Assembly: GCA_001592805.2 (NCBI GenBank)
Contig: CP051141.1
Coordinates: 434,001 to 498,000, forward strand
Direction: 5' to 3'
Origin: Peltaster fructicola
Taxonomy: Eukaryota; Ascomycota; Dothideomycetes
Length of the DNA stretch: 64,000 nt
The notes under the pieces were generated by a model that saw only the letters and a program-made list of their open reading frames with translations, was not told the origin of the DNA and did no database searches. Position numbers and translations under genes: made by a program. Each line of letters starts with the position of its first letter. The first letter of the stretch is position 1. Shown piece after piece: positions 21,840 through 31,630 of the stretch.

Positions 21840-22049
21840 TGGTCCAGCGCATGGGGCATGAAGTCTGAGGACCGGACCGGAATGTAAGGTGTTGTTTCTC
21901 TCTGCCATACTGTATGACGACTGCATCTGTACAGGTATCTAGGAGTGTATCATCTGCAGTGCCGCAATGCGGTCGCTGTCAGCAGCGTTTTCAGACGTGT
22001 CCAATGTCTTCCTGCCCAATCAAACATATGCCTGTGGATTGATGACCTC

Positions 22050-23171
22050 TCATCCAAGCATTGCGTTCAATGCTGAATGTGCGAGTTCGACACCCAAGAA
22101 AGTCGCAGCATTGGCAGGAACAGCTCTTGCTATCGCAGGACCGAAACCTGGGAAGAATGCCTTGACGCCTCCTCTCTTGTAGAGCTCAGCAACTGTGCCT
22201 GTGATCGAAGGGTTACCCTCAGCTGACTGCAGCCTGCTCTTGACAGTGTCGACTGGGAAGACTGGAATCCACATAGCGATACCTGCAGCACCTCCTGCTG
22301 CCATGACTGCAGGCAAGCTCAACTTTCCAGGTGTGCCGTCTGGGTTTTGTGGTGTCAGCCTCCTCTTGACCATCTCGTATGTTGCAAAGTATGCTGCTGA
22401 GCCTGGTCCGTCTCTTGCAAAGGTCATCAGAGAACCGCGGTAGACTGATCGGATACCTCCCTCTTTATAGAGCTGTCGTACGACGTCCATACCGCCAGAG
22501 TACTTTGGCTTCTCGCCTGGGCCGAGCTGCTTTTGACCTTGGATCTGGAGAATGACCTTGACTCGCTCGAATGGTGCAGTGATGAATGTTTGTGGGACTG
22601 CAGAGAAGAGACCTGCTGCACTGACTTGGCCGACACTGAACTGTCCGTTCTCGACCTTGCTGAAAGACTCAACAAGCTGCTTACCAACACCATATCCCTG
22701 CTTGAATTAGTTGTGCTTGCTAGAGTTCCTCAAAGTAGCCTACCCAGAAGCTCACAGCGACTATGTCAAGTCAGTGTCCTGTCAACATTCAGGGTGTTCG
22801 ACTTACACATAGGTGTCACACCAACCAATGGTGCAGAAACACCAGCGTAAAGGCCCTACTCCTTGTCATTCCCTGTGTGCCATACTTGCTCCAACCATGC
22901 TCACCTTGACGGGTCCCTCCTTGGCAATCGTCTTCCTCACAACGTCCATAGCGCCTGAGTACACACCTGCCTCAGCAGTCTGTAACCGTACCTTGACCAG
23001 ATCGAATGGATGTCCCACTACCACTGCGAAGATACCACCGACACCACCTGCAGCAAAGTCGCGCAGACTTTGGAAGGACTTCTTGGTCGCAATAGCGACA
23101 TCTTCCTTGAGCTCCTGTGTGGAAGGCAGCTTGGCGACGGCCTCGTCGATCGGAGAGCTTGTCGACGACAT
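22050..23171 (-). CDS. acuH: Mitochondrial carnitine/acylcarnitine carrier (Crc1/AcuH type)
   Basis: An inner-membrane antiporter exchanging acylcarnitine for carnitine, which feeds acetyl and fatty-acyl units into mitochondria. Four exons give 326 residues: 23171-22905, 22855-22807, 22760-22744 and 22697-22050, with introns of 49, 46 and 46 nt. Exon 3 is only 17 nt and supplies FAVSFW, so that GVTPMFAVSFWGYGVGKQL reads through as in other fungal AcuH/Crc1 proteins. The three carrier repeats each show the Px(D/E)xx(K/R) signature: PFDLVKVRLQ, PFERVKVILQ and PVDTVKSRLQ. QKPKYSGG-like spacing, RGSLMTFARDGPGSAAYFA and MWIPVFP are typical of the carnitine subgroup. The length (about 320) is normal. 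Confidence 0.93.
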
Positions 23172-23516
23172 GGCACGTGTTGTGGTCTGAGCGGTGCTGG
23201 GAGAGTGAGAGCAGGTGCTGCGAAGCAGGCTTGGAACCTGTTTGATGTGCGAACTGCGCGAGGCCGTAGACTATCCAAGGAGGCCTTGAACTTCAACACG
23301 AGAGCAAGAATAGAGTCAAGAGAAGCTCATGTCGAAATTGACGTCTCGAGGATCTACATATCGGAGAAGCACGGTTTAACTTTGTTTTTAGGTTAACGAT
23401 GTTCTGGAGCCTCAATGGTGGCCATTGGCTTCAGCCGAGGCTTGACGATCGGATGAGACATAACTGTAGAGCTTGATTATACATGTCTTCTGAGCTATGT
23501 TACAAATGGTATGTCC
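23172..23516. other. Intergenic between the carrier and RAD3/XPD
   Basis: It holds the promoter of the carrier gene (-) and the 3' end of the upstream helicase gene (-). No gene or repeat is visible. Confidence 0.5.
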
Positions 23517-25898
23517 TCAAGCAGCCATATCCATCATATCAGGATCAATCTCACCATACTCATCTTCCAGATCAGCTTCAGTCATCGGGAAGTCGCCTTG
23601 ATAAGCATTGCTCGGAGCATGCTGGCTTGGCTGCACGGCCATAGTCTCGGCATCAATCTGAGGTTTGTTTCGCATCAGATCATCATAGCTCCAAGCACTG
23701 TTTCCTTCCTGCATCGAGATCGGGAAAGGCATGCTCATGAGCTTCAGGAACCGCTTTGCTGTTGCGACTGACTGATCGACCGACATGTTCGAGTCCTTCT
23801 CAGTCAGCTCACTGGATATCCATTTCGGCAGCTGTGTTCGCTTCTTGAGGAATCGCTTGTCGGCCATCACCATGATACCGTAGTCGTCTTTACCACGCAG
23901 CACACGTCCAAGGCACTGTGCGCAGTGTCGCATAGCATCGAAGGACAGGAAATCGTTCTCTCTGATGCGGTAGGTCTCTCTTAGGAACTCCAGGCGAGCT
24001 TTAAGGATGCGAGACTCTGTATATTGGAAAGGCACTCCAATGCAGAGCACAGTTCGGCCGTAGTGGTGGTCGAAATCGATACCCTCTGACACCTTGCCTC
24101 GAGCGACACACAATAGCACTGCACCTCGTCCGTTGCTGCAGGCTGTGCGATACGTTTCCAGGGCCAACGAGGTCTCTTGGCTGTCAGGCGTTTCGACGAG
24201 GATCAGCTTGCTTTTCCAGACTTGGTCTAGCACTCCCATGCCTTGCCACATGGAGATGATGCTCTCCATGTAAAGGTAGGATGGGAAGAAGACGACTATA
24301 CCATCCGGTGTAAGCTTGGAGAACTCTATTAGCAGGTTGCCATAGTTGCGAACGTTCGAAGGGTCATTTCGAGTCTGGAAGCCTGACGATATCGAGCCTT
24401 GATCGGAGCCTCTTGTGACGATCATCGGCAAGAAGGATTTTCGTGCTAATGTCATGCTGTACGACTCCTGGACGACGCTTGTGAAGCCGAGCATCTTGGG
24501 GTACATCTCCAGCGGCGAGATCGTACCTGATGTGATGATAACAGAGCTGAATCGATCGAACACTGGCTTGATAGCGATAGCGGCGTCAAGACAGGTGAAG
24601 TGCAGTATAGGATTTGGCACAGTGGCTGTCTCTGACTCATACGGCTCCAGTATCAGCAGGAATCCAGTTTCGTATGTGGCTACCAAGGTTGCGAACGTCG
24701 CCACCTCCTGGAGTGGTTGGTAGTCTTCGATATTTGTGAGCTCCAGTGTCCTCACGAGGGACGTAAGTCGCTCTGCGCAGAAACGTAGTGGCTTCTTCTC
24801 AATGAATGTCAGCTCCTTCAGATGCGCCAAGAACGACGGCGGCGTCTCGGAGATGACATGCAGGACTTTCATCCTCGTCTTGAGATACTCGATGAAGCGC
24901 TTTAGGAAAGCAGTGAAGTGTTCAGCCCGTCGAATGTTACCAGGTACGGCTTCTTTCAGTAGGTCGTCTGGTAGAGCAGGATTCGACATGAATGCATCTT
25001 CATCGCGCGCTTGGTCTGCTTCTCGGAGACCTTCCACAAGTTTTGCGTATTCATTTTGTAGCTTCTCTGCATCGGTGTCTTTCATCTCTGTGATCTTCTG
25101 CTCCAGGTTTGCCGCACCTCTGGCAGCCTTCCGTAGTGAGTCCTCGGTCAAGTCGATGCTAAGCGACTCAATACAGACGTTGTCGATGTTGTGCGCTTCA
25201 TCGAAGACGACTATACAATCCTTAGATAGCTCTTTCGAGACTCGCTCAGCAATCTTTGGGTCGAGTAGATAGTGGTAGGAGTAGATGATGACATTGCAGA
25301 AGGGCATCATTCGACGGGCCGTAAAGTATGGACACTGCTTCTGCTGCTCGCCATATCGCAGCATACCATCAAGCGTCCATACTCCAGGTGGTATGAGGTT
25401 GTGAGGTTCCAGAAGATCGAGGTTCTCGTGATAGATGCAGAGGTCGACATCCTCGCCACGCTCCTTCTTCTCCTTCACGAAGCCGGCAGTCAGACTTCGA
25501 CAGCGCGCATCGACGACCGAGCCAGCTTTCTCTCGCTTGACCGACGGATGGAGGCAGAGATTCTTTCGACTCGTCAAGCCCAGCCCTCGAAAGTCCTCGA
25601 CCACGCCAAGCTGCTCTGATCGATACTTCATCAAAGCCTTGAGTTCCGCCAGCGCCTTCTCAATCTCTGACATCGTACGCGAGCAGTAGATCAGCTTTCT
25701 GTGCTCCGGGTAGTGCTGTTGGTATGCGACAATCAGCGATAGCAAGGAGACTGTCTTGCCAGTACCCGAAGGCATCTCCAGAACACAATGTCCACCTGCA
25801 TCCAGTGTCTTCTTTAGCGCACACATATACTTGTATTGCTCTGGGTATATCCTAGGATATGGGAAGAGCACCGGCAGATCATCGATCTCGAACCTCAT
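23517..25898 (-). CDS. RAD3: TFIIH 5'-3' DNA helicase Rad3/XPD
   Basis: The TFIIH core helicase for nucleotide excision repair and transcription initiation. It is 793 residues without introns, against 778 in yeast Rad3. The start at 25898 (MRFEIDDLPVLFPYPRIYPE) is the first ATG in the frame and matches the family start exactly. Walker A is MPSGTGKT (residues 42-49). Four cysteines at about 115, 133, 154 and 189 form the 4Fe-4S cluster of the XPD family. The DEAH box is VFDEAHNID (near 230). C-terminal helicase motifs include GIDFDHHYGRTVLCIGVPF and motif VI QCLGRVLRGKDDYG. The acidic tail (LEDEYGEIDPDMMDM) is usual in fungi. It is divergent from LTN1. Confidence 0.97.
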   Translation of the reverse strand: MRFEIDDLPVLFPYPRIYPEQYKYMCALKKTLDAGGHCVLEMPSGTGKTVSLLSLIVAYQQHYPEHRKLIYCSRTMSEIEKALAELKALMKYRSEQLGVVEDFRGLGLTSRKNLCLHPSVKREKAGSVVDARCRSLTAGFVKEKKERGEDVDLCIYHENLDLLEPHNLIPPGVWTLDGMLRYGEQQKQCPYFTARRMMPFCNVIIYSYHYLLDPKIAERVSKELSKDCIVVFDEAHNIDNVCIESLSIDLTEDSLRKAARGAANLEQKITEMKDTDAEKLQNEYAKLVEGLREADQARDEDAFMSNPALPDDLLKEAVPGNIRRAEHFTAFLKRFIEYLKTRMKVLHVISETPPSFLAHLKELTFIEKKPLRFCAERLTSLVRTLELTNIEDYQPLQEVATFATLVATYETGFLLILEPYESETATVPNPILHFTCLDAAIAIKPVFDRFSSVIITSGTISPLEMYPKMLGFTSVVQESYSMTLARKSFLPMIVTRGSDQGSISSGFQTRNDPSNVRNYGNLLIEFSKLTPDGIVVFFPSYLYMESIISMWQGMGVLDQVWKSKLILVETPDSQETSLALETYRTACSNGRGAVLLCVARGKVSEGIDFDHHYGRTVLCIGVPFQYTESRILKARLEFLRETYRIRENDFLSFDAMRHCAQCLGRVLRGKDDYGIMVMADKRFLKKRTQLPKWISSELTEKDSNMSVDQSVATAKRFLKLMSMPFPISMQEGNSAWSYDDLMRNKPQIDAETMAVQPSQHAPSNAYQGDFPMTEADLEDEYGEIDPDMMDMAA

Positions 25899-26357
25899 GT
25901 TGCCTGAAATAAGGAGCAATTGCTCCTTGTATTGTGGCTTTCGTGTTTTGGTACTCCCACACTCTCCCCAGTCTTAAGGAACCTTCACGCTTGTATCCAG
26001 AATGAAAGGCGTGGTGGCATGCCTACTTGTGTTGAAGTTTTCAGGAGCCTGCTCGCTGGATTGTGACTGAGTGAGGTGATAAAGACTCATATACCTCTAC
26101 ATACGACCTGATGTTGCCTATGTATTGCATTACTTCTGATTGGCCAGACATCGAGCTAAGCTCTTCTGGGACAACAACTGGTGAACCTATGACGCTGTAT
26201 ATCGAGAGAAATTCGTAGTCTTGCACAACACCAACCTCGTGCCTTTGTTCTTTCCTTTACTATTGACTTGTACGTAGGACCATTCTGGCGTATAGATGCT
26301 GGGGTTATCTTTTACACTCCCTCTTTCTGTCATAAACCTCAACTTATACCTAGGAAT
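25899..26357. promoter_or_regulatory. Divergent promoter between RAD3/XPD and LTN1
   Basis: Start codons face away from each other across 459 bp. The stretch is relatively AT-rich and pyrimidine-rich before the LTN1 ATG. Frames from both genes run open into it but lack an ATG, so they are not extensions. Confidence 0.55.
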
Positions 26358-29300
26358 ATGAGCAAAAGACAATTTAAGGCGTCAGCGAGTAGTGGGAGGG
26401 CTGTCGCTGGCTTTGGCGGCTTCGGATCGTCGAATACAACACAATCGTCTGTTCTTTCATACATACAGGAGCCACTCGACTTGCAATCTATCTCAGATGC
26501 TAAGGTCATAGTGATATTCAAGAACCTAGCAAAGAAGGACGACACCACGAAAGCCAGGGCGCTAGACGAACTCCAGAACGCAATCGACGAACAGACTGGA
26601 CTCGAAGAGAGCGTTCTCGAAGCATGGGTCCGAGTCTTTCCTCGGCTATCGATCGATAACAGTCGTCGAGTCCGTCAGCTGGCGCACACAGTCAATGGCA
26701 AGATCTGTTCCACCGCGGGCAAGCGCACGGCGAAGCATATGCCAACCATTGCTGGTCCATGGTTGGCAGGCATTCACGACAACGACAGAACCGTGGCCAA
26801 ATCAGCACAAGAAGCTCTTAATCTAGTGTTCTCGGACACCGCCAAGATCGCCGCCTTACGCAAGGTATACCACAAGGCTATCCTGGATTATTGCAAGGAT
26901 GCAGTCCTTCACGAAACTGTATCCTCACTTAGTGACGAGAGGACTGTAAGTCATGACGATGCAGAAAATACCTACGCCAGAGTAGTATCGTCATCCTTGG
27001 CCCTGGTGGCATCACTTATCAATGAAACACCAGCAGTGGAATTGTCTAAGCAGCAAGAATTATACTCGGAGCTTCTAGACAAGCAGACAACCGACTTCGC
27101 CATCCACACTGATGCTGGCATCAGACGATCGGCACACAGACTTGTTCGACTTGCAACTCTCAAGCTCGAAGATATTCTGCAACAACGACTGCAGCAGATC
27201 AGTGAGGTTTATATCTATAAAGGCCTGCGATCTGATCAACTCGCCTCCTCCCTTGACTACACCACAACGCTGGTCATCCTCACTCAACACTTTCCCACGA
27301 TCTGGACAGACGCATACACCGGGAAAAAGGCTCCTGCGTCGCGGCTGTCGCATTTCCTTAAGCAAGGCTCGCAGGGTGCCACAGTTGAGTTTTGGACACA
27401 GCTATCCCAACTAATCACCAGTTTGCCACAAGCTGTACTGCCTACGACGATTGAAGAAGTCAACGAAATGATGTCTGCATCGCGCAAAGGCTTGTCTCGA
27501 AAAGAAGAACGCTTTCAAGCTGCTGAAACTTGGAGAACACATCAAGACCTGACTTGCAGATTCGTTGAGCAACTTGACAGCGACGCTAGGAAGTCTATAC
27601 TGGAGCTCAATATCCTACCAGCATTTAAGCAGTATATGTTTCCTGCGGATGAGACATCGGAGTGGACGATAGCTGGTGGCAAACCCGCTTCTGTGTTGGC
27701 ACAACTGGCTCAAATACCACATTTCAGTCCTGTTCTGATCGCAGACCTTCCGAATCTATCCACCAAGCTCGTCGAATTGATGAAGCTGTCTCAACCCGAG
27801 CAATCAAAAGAGCACGAGAAGTCACAGCTGCAAGTGGCAGCGGCAGGATCACGCTGGTCGGGTATGCAGAGAGAAATTCTATGCCAACCCGACATCGATA
27901 CGCTGCTCGGAACAGCCTTTACATCAGAAGACGTGGTCGTCATAACAGAGGCTCTACAGCTATGTTCCTCGAGGAACGGTAAGATCTACGGTGCGGCAGC
28001 AGTAGTCGATAATCTCATTCGAGATTGTGGCTCTGAGCTCATTAAGCAAGGCGACGTTCGACAAGTTCTTTCGAGCTTTGTTACCAAGCAGCTTCCCGCC
28101 ATACTGCTCACACCATCATCACGATACCTACTCAGCTGTCTATCTGTTCTGCAAGGTGATTCTGAGTTCTCGGTTCTGTTCAGTGAGACGTTGGAGTCAA
28201 TGCTTGATCTTGATGGCCCCGTTAAGCAAAAGGCACAGTTAATCGCAACCTTACATGGCCGATCACTACCACAAGATGTCATCAAAGCCAGTATAGAGTC
28301 AGCACGGCTTCAAGCATTCGCTCTCAGCATATGTCAGTGGCGACCAACAGAAGAAGAAGTAGAAGACAGCACGTTGACAAAGCTCCTAAGCGCTGGGGTG
28401 GTGGCGCGCTCTACTCAACTACAGTGTATCAAGCAACTGGTGGCAAGCCTACATGATGAGCACACTGTAAGCTGGGCTCTTCGTCAGCTTGACGTTTTGG
28501 CGGCGACACATCAAGATATCCTAGTCGCTTACGACACAGATCCGATCGCATGCGACAACCATCTCATCTCCAACGCACTACGACTCACGGAAAGTGAAGA
28601 TACAAAGATTGCCGGACTAGCTACCGACCTTCAAACAAAGCTATCACTAACATCCGGCGCAACTGGCAATGCACGACTCAGCACCATCCGGCATGCTCTT
28701 GAAGATGTGAGCTCTTCCTCATCTAGTGTAGAAACGCTATCTGAGCTCGCGGAGAAGCTGTTGGGACCGGACAGTAGCGACGAGGACTTCCTTGTCTGTC
28801 TCCCAGAAGCACCTGTCTGGAGGTCTGATCTCTCCAACCATCTTCCAGCTCCCCCTTCGTCCTTGTCAATCAGTAGTCCACTTGGCAGTGCAGTGTACTT
28901 GGTCGACCAGAACATAAAGCACACTGGAGACATACCATACGATGCTGACGGCTTTTCGAAGGTGCTCAGAAGAGCAATCTTCTTCGTGAAACTATTGGCA
29001 TCGACTAAGCTTGCAGAGGCGCTCAAATCGACTACAACCCGATCACTTCAAGAAATGGTGATCCTTTCGGTTGTCACTATCAATGCTGCACAAGACAAAG
29101 TCAGCATTGCCTCTGCTAATAAGCTGTGGCTACAAGATCCAGTAACGGAGGCTGCTTTCCTTGCATATGCCGACGACGGTATCGAATGCGTTGCTACATT
29201 AGTCGGCGAAATGAGTGCCGACCAGTTCAACACTCTCCTCAATGATACTACCGTATCAGAGAGTGACTCTAGTTCACCCCTGGCCTACTACCTGGCATCG

Positions 29301-31199
29301 GCAAGGCTACAGATCACTTTGATGCGTGCTGGTCGGCTTGGTACTGCAGAAAAGCAAGACCTACCGAAGGTTTTGGTTAATGATCTGAAGCAAGACACGT
29401 TCGCGACTTTGGCACGACTTAGCTTGGCCTCGCAGACACCTGCAGAACATGCGCAGATAACAAAGCTTACCAATGAGCTGGTTGCTACACTGACCGGCAC
29501 GAAGTTCGCAGAGAACCTCAAGAGTGCCGAGCTTCAGCTGATGGCACTCAACACGATACTGAAGTCAGAGGACGCTCACATCCTGCGAGTTGCGAAACAA
29601 CGGCTGATCTTCCTCGTCAAGCATCTCATTCAAGAACTGCAGCAGACGGAGTCAAGAATCGTTGGTGAGGAGGTTCTCCAAGCATTAGGACATTTGCTCC
29701 CGGCGATGCTTGACATATATGGCGAGCATTGGGCCGAGACGCTGAAAAACATCGTTCAGACATGGTCCAGTATTGCTTCTGACTACCAAGGCTCTGACCA
29801 CATTCCCACGCTGTACTATACGTTGAGACTATATGAAGTCCTGAGAAAGCTGACCAGCCAGGAAGAGGTCAGCGAGGATCTTGTCGAGATACTTGAGGAG
29901 AAAGGTCTCGAGATCGCCAACACTCTAGTGTCACTGCTGAAGACTACTACAAACGAACCAGATGAGTCTGACCAACCACTTATGATCACAAATGTGCTGC
30001 TGGCAAGACAGATCTCGACACTCAAGGTGCAGCCGACGTTTGATAGTGCTGATCTCTTACCAATCCTCTATGCGCCCTCTGCCTCGGTGCAGCAGGCTAC
30101 ATTCACCCTATTGCACAATCATATACCGAAGGCGCAGGAACAAGTCTCGATGGAAGCTGCATTGGACAACAAGGTGGCTCGCCTGCCAGATGAGCTTCTC
30201 TCTATGCTTCTCGAGGCGCCAGCCGTTGACGGACTCGATGAGGACGACTTTGATCGGTCAATACCTGCCGTTCTACAAGGCTATCTCTACAGTTGGCGTC
30301 TACTGTTTGACCACTTCAACAGTTCAAGCTTCAAAGTCAGGAGCGACTACTCCGATCAAATCAAAGACGGTGCATATTTGAGCAAGTTATTGAGTGCCAC
30401 TTTCAGCTTCCTCGGACACGTGCGAGGGAAGCCTGTGGATGTGTCTGGTCATGATATCGCAGATTACCAGGCTAACCAAGAAGCAGACGCAGAGAAAGAT
30501 GCTCGCTGGCTGTTCAGCCATCTATACTACCAAGCACTACTGCATCTTCCCAGTCTGGTCAAAGGTTATGTCCTCGAGCTGAGAACAAGACAGACTCCAG
30601 CACTGATCGAAGAATGGACAGCCAAGCACATCAGCCCTGCTCTCATTACTGCAAACCTGCAGGCGGTACAAGAGTGGTCCGAAAAGACAGTGAAGGAAGA
30701 CCCGGAGTACGAAAAGATGACCGTCAAGGTAGCATCACGCAGCAAGGAAGTCAACGTCAGCTATGTCGTCGACGAGCAGACAATGGCCATCAAGATTGTG
30801 CTACCGGATGCATATCCATTAGCCACAGCGCTTGTGCAGACCGTGAACAGAGTGGCTGTCAAGGAAGACCAGTGGCAGAGCTGGCTCCGCAATTGTCAAG
30901 GAGTCATCAACTTCTCGGTGAGTAGTCTGAGTAGCTCGTATGAGAAGCGTACTGACATTTTACAGAACGGCAGCATCACCGATGGACTCACCGCGTGGCG
31001 CCGCAACGTTACTGGTGCGCTCAAGGGACAGACTGAATGCGCCATCTGCTACTCGATTGTCAGCGGTGACAAGCAGCTTCCCACCAAGAAGTGCCCGACT
31101 TGCAAGAATCTGTTCCACTCAAGCTGTCTGTTCAAGTGGTTCAAGACCAGCAACGCCAGCACTTGTCCATTGTGCCGAAACTCGTTCAACTTCAACTAG
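26358..31199 (+). CDS. LTN1: E3 ubiquitin-protein ligase listerin (Ltn1/Rkr1)
   Basis: The RING E3 of the ribosome quality control complex; it ubiquitinates nascent chains stuck on 60S subunits. The product has 1,597 residues (yeast Ltn1: 1,562), starting MSKRQFKASASSGRAVAGFG at the first in-frame ATG. The N-terminal conserved block contains FGSSNTTQSSVLSYIQEP and IVIFKNLAKKDDTTKARALD. A long HEAT/ARM-like alpha solenoid fills the middle. A 48-nt intron (30918-30965; GTGAGT, branch CTGAC, TACAG) does not break the frame and should be removed, joining INFS to NGSITDGLTAWRRNV. The C-terminal C4HC3-like RING reads CAICYSIV, CPTCKNLFHSSCLFKWF and CPLCRNSF at the very end, as in all listerins. Confidence 0.96.
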   Translation: MSKRQFKASASSGRAVAGFGGFGSSNTTQSSVLSYIQEPLDLQSISDAKVIVIFKNLAKKDDTTKARALDELQNAIDEQTGLEESVLEAWVRVFPRLSIDNSRRVRQLAHTVNGKICSTAGKRTAKHMPTIAGPWLAGIHDNDRTVAKSAQEALNLVFSDTAKIAALRKVYHKAILDYCKDAVLHETVSSLSDERTVSHDDAENTYARVVSSSLALVASLINETPAVELSKQQELYSELLDKQTTDFAIHTDAGIRRSAHRLVRLATLKLEDILQQRLQQISEVYIYKGLRSDQLASSLDYTTTLVILTQHFPTIWTDAYTGKKAPASRLSHFLKQGSQGATVEFWTQLSQLITSLPQAVLPTTIEEVNEMMSASRKGLSRKEERFQAAETWRTHQDLTCRFVEQLDSDARKSILELNILPAFKQYMFPADETSEWTIAGGKPASVLAQLAQIPHFSPVLIADLPNLSTKLVELMKLSQPEQSKEHEKSQLQVAAAGSRWSGMQREILCQPDIDTLLGTAFTSEDVVVITEALQLCSSRNGKIYGAAAVVDNLIRDCGSELIKQGDVRQVLSSFVTKQLPAILLTPSSRYLLSCLSVLQGDSEFSVLFSETLESMLDLDGPVKQKAQLIATLHGRSLPQDVIKASIESARLQAFALSICQWRPTEEEVEDSTLTKLLSAGVVARSTQLQCIKQLVASLHDEHTVSWALRQLDVLAATHQDILVAYDTDPIACDNHLISNALRLTESEDTKIAGLATDLQTKLSLTSGATGNARLSTIRHALEDVSSSSSSVETLSELAEKLLGPDSSDEDFLVCLPEAPVWRSDLSNHLPAPPSSLSISSPLGSAVYLVDQNIKHTGDIPYDADGFSKVLRRAIFFVKLLASTKLAEALKSTTTRSLQEMVILSVVTINAAQDKVSIASANKLWLQDPVTEAAFLAYADDGIECVATLVGEMSADQFNTLLNDTTVSESDSSSPLAYYLASARLQITLMRAGRLGTAEKQDLPKVLVNDLKQDTFATLARLSLASQTPAEHAQITKLTNELVATLTGTKFAENLKSAELQLMALNTILKSEDAHILRVAKQRLIFLVKHLIQELQQTESRIVGEEVLQALGHLLPAMLDIYGEHWAETLKNIVQTWSSIASDYQGSDHIPTLYYTLRLYEVLRKLTSQEEVSEDLVEILEEKGLEIANTLVSLLKTTTNEPDESDQPLMITNVLLARQISTLKVQPTFDSADLLPILYAPSASVQQATFTLLHNHIPKAQEQVSMEAALDNKVARLPDELLSMLLEAPAVDGLDEDDFDRSIPAVLQGYLYSWRLLFDHFNSSSFKVRSDYSDQIKDGAYLSKLLSATFSFLGHVRGKPVDVSGHDIADYQANQEADAEKDARWLFSHLYYQALLHLPSLVKGYVLELRTRQTPALIEEWTAKHISPALITANLQAVQEWSEKTVKEDPEYEKMTVKVASRSKEVNVSYVVDEQTMAIKIVLPDAYPLATALVQTVNRVAVKEDQWQSWLRNCQGVINFSVSSLSSSYEKRTDILQNGSITDGLTAWRRNVTGALKGQTECAICYSIVSGDKQLPTKKCPTCKNLFHSSCLFKWFKTSNASTCPLCRNSFNFN

Positions 31200-31630
31200 C
31201 TGCGAAACAGGAGAAGCGATGGTAGCCGCAACGACAGGCAGGACAGATGTTCGAGGCAGATCGGGAGACCACGATTGTCGCAAGATCATGGCGTCCACGT
31301 CAACTTGTGTAGAGTACAGTGGTATGATTCGATCTAGGACGTTCCTGCAGGTACCGGAGCACTACCATATGCAGAGCTGCAATGATCATCGTCGTATCTT
31401 TCTCCTTGTGGCTGACAAGGATCCAATCTCTGCGTGCTTGGAGAATCCTGCAGGACTGGTGAGCATCGGAGGAGAAATTCGGTGCCAGTACATGTTATAA
31501 TAGCATTTCTCGCTTGTCCTAATTGAGAACGCTAGTCGCTAGCAAGGGCAAGATGTCAAACGGTCCCTGTGTTGCTCGCGTAGCTCGATTCACAGCATCG
31601 TAGAACCACGCATCTTGATGTGAGCCGTAC
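31200..31630. other. Intergenic between LTN1 and the SLC35C2-like gene
   Basis: The 3' end of LTN1 and the promoter of the next + strand gene. The open frame that overlaps the LTN1 end and runs to 31500 is a shadow reading. No other gene is seen. Confidence 0.5.
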
